In this document: positions 6,022 to 7,791 of the stretch, piece after piece
How positions within the stretch are numbered: position 1 is the first letter of the stretch
Layout: every line of letters starts with the position of its first letter
Assembly (NCBI GenBank): GCA_900546315.1
Contig: URCP01000120.1
Location: 1 to 7,791 of the forward strand
DNA from: an uncultured Eubacteriales bacterium
GTDB taxonomy: Bacteria > Bacillota > Clostridia > Oscillospirales > CAG-272
Length of the DNA stretch: 7,791 nt
Direction: 5' to 3'
The notes under the pieces: generated by a model
The model's database searches: none
Told to the model about the DNA's origin: nothing
The model's input: only the letters and a program-made list of their open reading frames with translations
Translations under genes and position numbers: made by a program

Positions 6022-6054
6022 TATCTGTGTTATAATAGAATTATAGCACAGATA
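6022..6054. promoter_or_regulatory. Palindromic divergent operator/promoter core
   Basis: A 15-bp arm (6022-6036, TATCTGTGTTATAAT) and its inverted copy (6040-6054) flank AGA with a single mismatch (6030 versus 6046). Each arm holds a TATAAT box with a TGn extension, facing opposite ways. Each -10 box covers the other promoter's expected start site (about 6043 for +, about 6033 for -), so both cannot be open at once. The TATCTGTG/CACAGATA outer halves look like a dimer-binding site. Confidence 0.75.
6028..6036 (+). promoter_or_regulatory. Extended -10 promoter for the glycyl radical enzyme gene
   Basis: TGT-TATAAT (6028-6036) is an extended -10. At 16-18 bp upstream (around 6007-6014) there is no recognisable -35 hexamer, so this promoter should be weaker than its partner and dependent on an activator, as expected for an AraC-controlled target. 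The start would be near 6043, with a leader of about 55 nt. Confidence 0.65.
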
Positions 6055-6068
6055 TGTCTCAATGTCAA
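6040..6068 (-). promoter_or_regulatory. Consensus sigma-A promoter for the divergent AraC gene
   Basis: On the - strand, TTGACA (6068-6063), a 17-bp spacer and TATAAT (6045-6040) are all perfect, and TGC before the -10 gives an extended box. The leader to the ATG at 5978 would be about 55 nt. Confidence 0.85.
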
Positions 6069-6086
6069 TAATAAAATAAAAATACC

Positions 6087-6092
6087 GAGGTG
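6087..6092 (+). promoter_or_regulatory. Ribosome binding site that selects a TTG start
   Basis: GAGGTG at 6087-6092 lies 6 nt before TTG 6099. The in-frame GTG at 6090 overlaps the site itself, and TTG 6093 is too close, so TTG 6099 is the best start. No ATG is in frame until residue 28. Confidence 0.7.
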
Positions 6093-6098
6093 TTGTTT

Positions 6099-7791
6099 TT
6101 GAAACCACGCATTGAAGAACTCTCCACCCCATCCGGACGGATAAAGCATCTCCGGAAATACTATTCCGAAAACTCGCAGATGGTGCTGAACCGGGATCTT
6201 GCGCCGTGGAAATGCTCGCACTCCCTGTATCTGTACATCGAAGGCTGGATGAAGAACGCGGGCGCGCCGACAATGAAGCTGCGCCGCTCTGAGGCTGAAC
6301 GCTATATGCTCGAGCGCTCAAAGCCGGTCATAATCCCCGGCGAGCTCATTGTCGGTCAGCCGGATTTCTCGGACTTCACTCAGGACGAGGCTGAGAAGTT
6401 CAGTAAATACCGCGAGCTTTCCGGCGCGATACCATATACGCGAGGACGCGCGGATCATATGGCGCTTGACTACGAAAAGCTGCTTTCGCTCGGAGTCGAG
6501 GGGCTTATAGAAGAGCAGAAAGCATTCCGGGACGCGCTTGACCTCACGGACGGTCGGAATGTCGTGCGCTACGAGTTTCATCAGAGCTGCGTAATCGAGC
6601 TTGAAGGAGTCCTGACGCTCCAGAAAAACTATGCCGACGAAGCTCGCCGGATGGCGTCCCTGGCTGACGGCGCGCAACGGGATGAGCTTTTCGCGCTCGC
6701 AAAAACGCTTGATCACGTCCCGGCAAAGCCCGCGCGCACCTTCCGCGAGGCTCTGCAAAGCGTGCATCTCTTCCTTTACTGCCTCTACGGCATCTATTCC
6801 GCCGGGCGTCCGGATCAGTACCTGCTTCCCTACTACCGCCGCGACATTGAGGCGGGGATTCTCGACGAGGCATCGGCACAGGAGCTTATCGACAGCTTCT
6901 GTCTCCAGTACATGAACAACATGAGCGCCTGGGCGGCTGCCGGCTTCATGATCGGCGGGCGGGACCCGGACGGAAATCCGGTCGAAAACGAGCTGACCTG
7001 GCATTTCCTGACCGCGATAAGGCACACTCACACGCCTGACCCGAACGTCGGACTCTGCGTCACTTCCGAGACGAGCGACGAGATTCTCACCTACGCGGCG
7101 GAGATAATCCGCGAGGGACACGGAAATCCGCAGATTTGGAACTCCGACAAGGTCACGGCGTCTATGATCAGATACGGCTATGACAGGCGCGACGCGAACA
7201 ATTTCACTCACTCCACCTGTGTGGAGATCACACCGATCGGCTGTTCAGGCGTCTCAATCACGAGCCCGTACATAAATATGCTGAAGATCTTCACCGAGAC
7301 CTTCATGAAATGTCCGGCGGATATCGGCTTCGAGGAGCTTTTTGAGAGCTACCGGCGGGATTTCACGGCTTACTGCGACAAGGCGATCTTCACAGAGAAT
7401 ATCTGGCAGCTTGAGCGCGCCAGAAACGGTACTGATCCCGCGCGTATCTCCGCGCTTATCGGCGACTGCACACAGAGAGGGATGTCGAGCGATTCGGGCG
7501 GCGCGAAGTACAACTTCATCGAGCCGAATATGCTCGGTATGACAAATGTAATCGAGAGCCTGAACATAATCCACGAGCTTGTATATAACGAAGGAAAGCT
7601 CGGGATACCCGAGTTCCAAAAGGCTTTGAGCGACAATTACGAGGGGCACACGGAGCTGCGCGACAGGATAATCAACCGCGTCGAACACTTCGGAAACCAC
7701 ACCGAAAAGACCGACCTGATAGCGAAACGCGTCTCGGACATGGTGCTTGAGATTTTCGGACGGTACACAACCTTCCGCGGCGCGAAAGTGA
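6099..7791 (+). CDS. Glycyl radical enzyme, dehydratase/lyase type (pyruvate formate-lyase-like), 3' partial
   Basis: These enzymes use a protein glycyl radical, made by an S-adenosylmethionine activating enzyme, to drive eliminations or C-C/C-S/C-N cleavage in strict anaerobes. The frame is open from TTG 6099 to the window end, giving 564 codons of an expected 780-850. The N-terminal PFL-like half is clear: RRSEAERYML...IIPGELIVGQ (62-87), then DHMALDYEKLLSLGVEGLIEEQ (119-140), whose His120 probably matches the active-site His of glycerol dehydratase. The thiyl-radical cysteine is Cys374 (7218-7220) in THSTCVEITP, with Glu376 two residues later. Cys-x-Glu marks dehydratases and lyases rather than pyruvate formate-lyase (Cys-Cys). 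The glycine-loop domain and any activase gene lie beyond the window. CVEITP instead of the usual CVEP suggests a separate subfamily. The substrate is unknown; a polyol or sugar-derived compound is only suggested by the carbohydrate-related neighbours. Confidence 0.88.
   Translation, partial: MKPRIEELSTPSGRIKHLRKYYSENSQMVLNRDLAPWKCSHSLYLYIEGWMKNAGAPTMKLRRSEAERYMLERSKPVIIPGELIVGQPDFSDFTQDEAEKFSKYRELSGAIPYTRGRADHMALDYEKLLSLGVEGLIEEQKAFRDALDLTDGRNVVRYEFHQSCVIELEGVLTLQKNYADEARRMASLADGAQRDELFALAKTLDHVPAKPARTFREALQSVHLFLYCLYGIYSAGRPDQYLLPYYRRDIEAGILDEASAQELIDSFCLQYMNNMSAWAAAGFMIGGRDPDGNPVENELTWHFLTAIRHTHTPDPNVGLCVTSETSDEILTYAAEIIREGHGNPQIWNSDKVTASMIRYGYDRRDANNFTHSTCVEITPIGCSGVSITSPYINMLKIFTETFMKCPADIGFEELFESYRRDFTAYCDKAIFTENIWQLERARNGTDPARISALIGDCTQRGMSSDSGGAKYNFIEPNMLGMTNVIESLNIIHELVYNEGKLGIPEFQKALSDNYEGHTELRDRIINRVEHFGNHTEKTDLIAKRVSDMVLEIFGRYTTFRGAKV

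Noticed and set aside
6318..7211. Long open frame (297 codons) on the - strand
   Set aside because: It is the antisense of the GRE gene, whose + frame carries clear PFL-family motifs including the Cys-x-Glu site. The - frame has low-complexity Arg/Val-rich composition and no recognisable domain.
7254..7700. Open frame of 148 codons on the - strand
   Set aside because: Also a shadow of the GRE coding strand, with no family motif or ribosome site.
1..7791. CRISPR array, tRNA or rRNA gene, or complete insertion sequence
   Set aside because: No regularly spaced direct repeats, no tRNA cloverleaf with a GTTCGA-type arm, no rRNA-like stretch and no transposase frame were seen on either strand.

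Overview
The window reads as chromosomal DNA of an anaerobic, fermentative, probably gut- or rumen-associated Clostridia member (Bacillota). The support is indirect: a MepA-like MATE transporter, a Gram-positive-style sugar-binding lipoprotein, a clostridial-type GH3 glycosidase tail, AraC-family regulators of the kind that serve carbohydrate loci, an oxygen-sensitive glycyl radical enzyme (GRE), and promoters with perfect TTGACA-N17-TATAAT hexamers plus the Gram-positive TRTG extension. No species call is possible.

Layout. (1) Bases 2-688 (+) are the C-terminal half of a MATE efflux protein cut by the window edge, closed by a strong hairpin at 693-737. (2) 738-906 is non-coding with several inverted repeats. 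(3) 907-2400 (-) is an orphan solute-binding lipoprotein with a consensus promoter at 2544-2572 and a leader of about 135 nt carrying dyads and a 30-bp-phased direct repeat. (4) 2573-4802 looks like a genomic scar. It holds the first 24 or so codons of a GPH/MFS-type sugar transporter fused to unrelated hairpin-rich DNA, the C-terminal part of a GH3 beta-glycosidase lacking its catalytic barrel, and the C-terminal part of an AraC regulator. The GH3 and AraC genes are joined head to head, so that both 5' ends are missing. (5) 4803-5096 is non-coding with little recognisable. (6) 5097-5978 (-) is an intact AraC regulator, divergent from (7) 6099-7791 (+), a GRE dehydratase-type gene that runs off the window.

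How the parts work together. The functional unit most likely to be alive is the AraC/GRE pair. The two genes share one compact 33-bp palindrome whose arms each hold the -10 box of one promoter, so the promoters should exclude one another. The GRE has the Cys-Val-Glu (CxE) active-site signature of glycyl radical dehydratases/lyases, in a local context (CVEITP) unlike the CVEP of the characterised enzymes I know, so its substrate is open. The binding protein shares a 12-nt block with the GRE promoter and also shares codon preference with the AraC/GRE pair (AAG/GAG). The GH3 remnant prefers AAA/GAA, which suggests that the middle block has a different history.

Limits: homology statements come from recognising family motifs by eye. 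No database search was possible.
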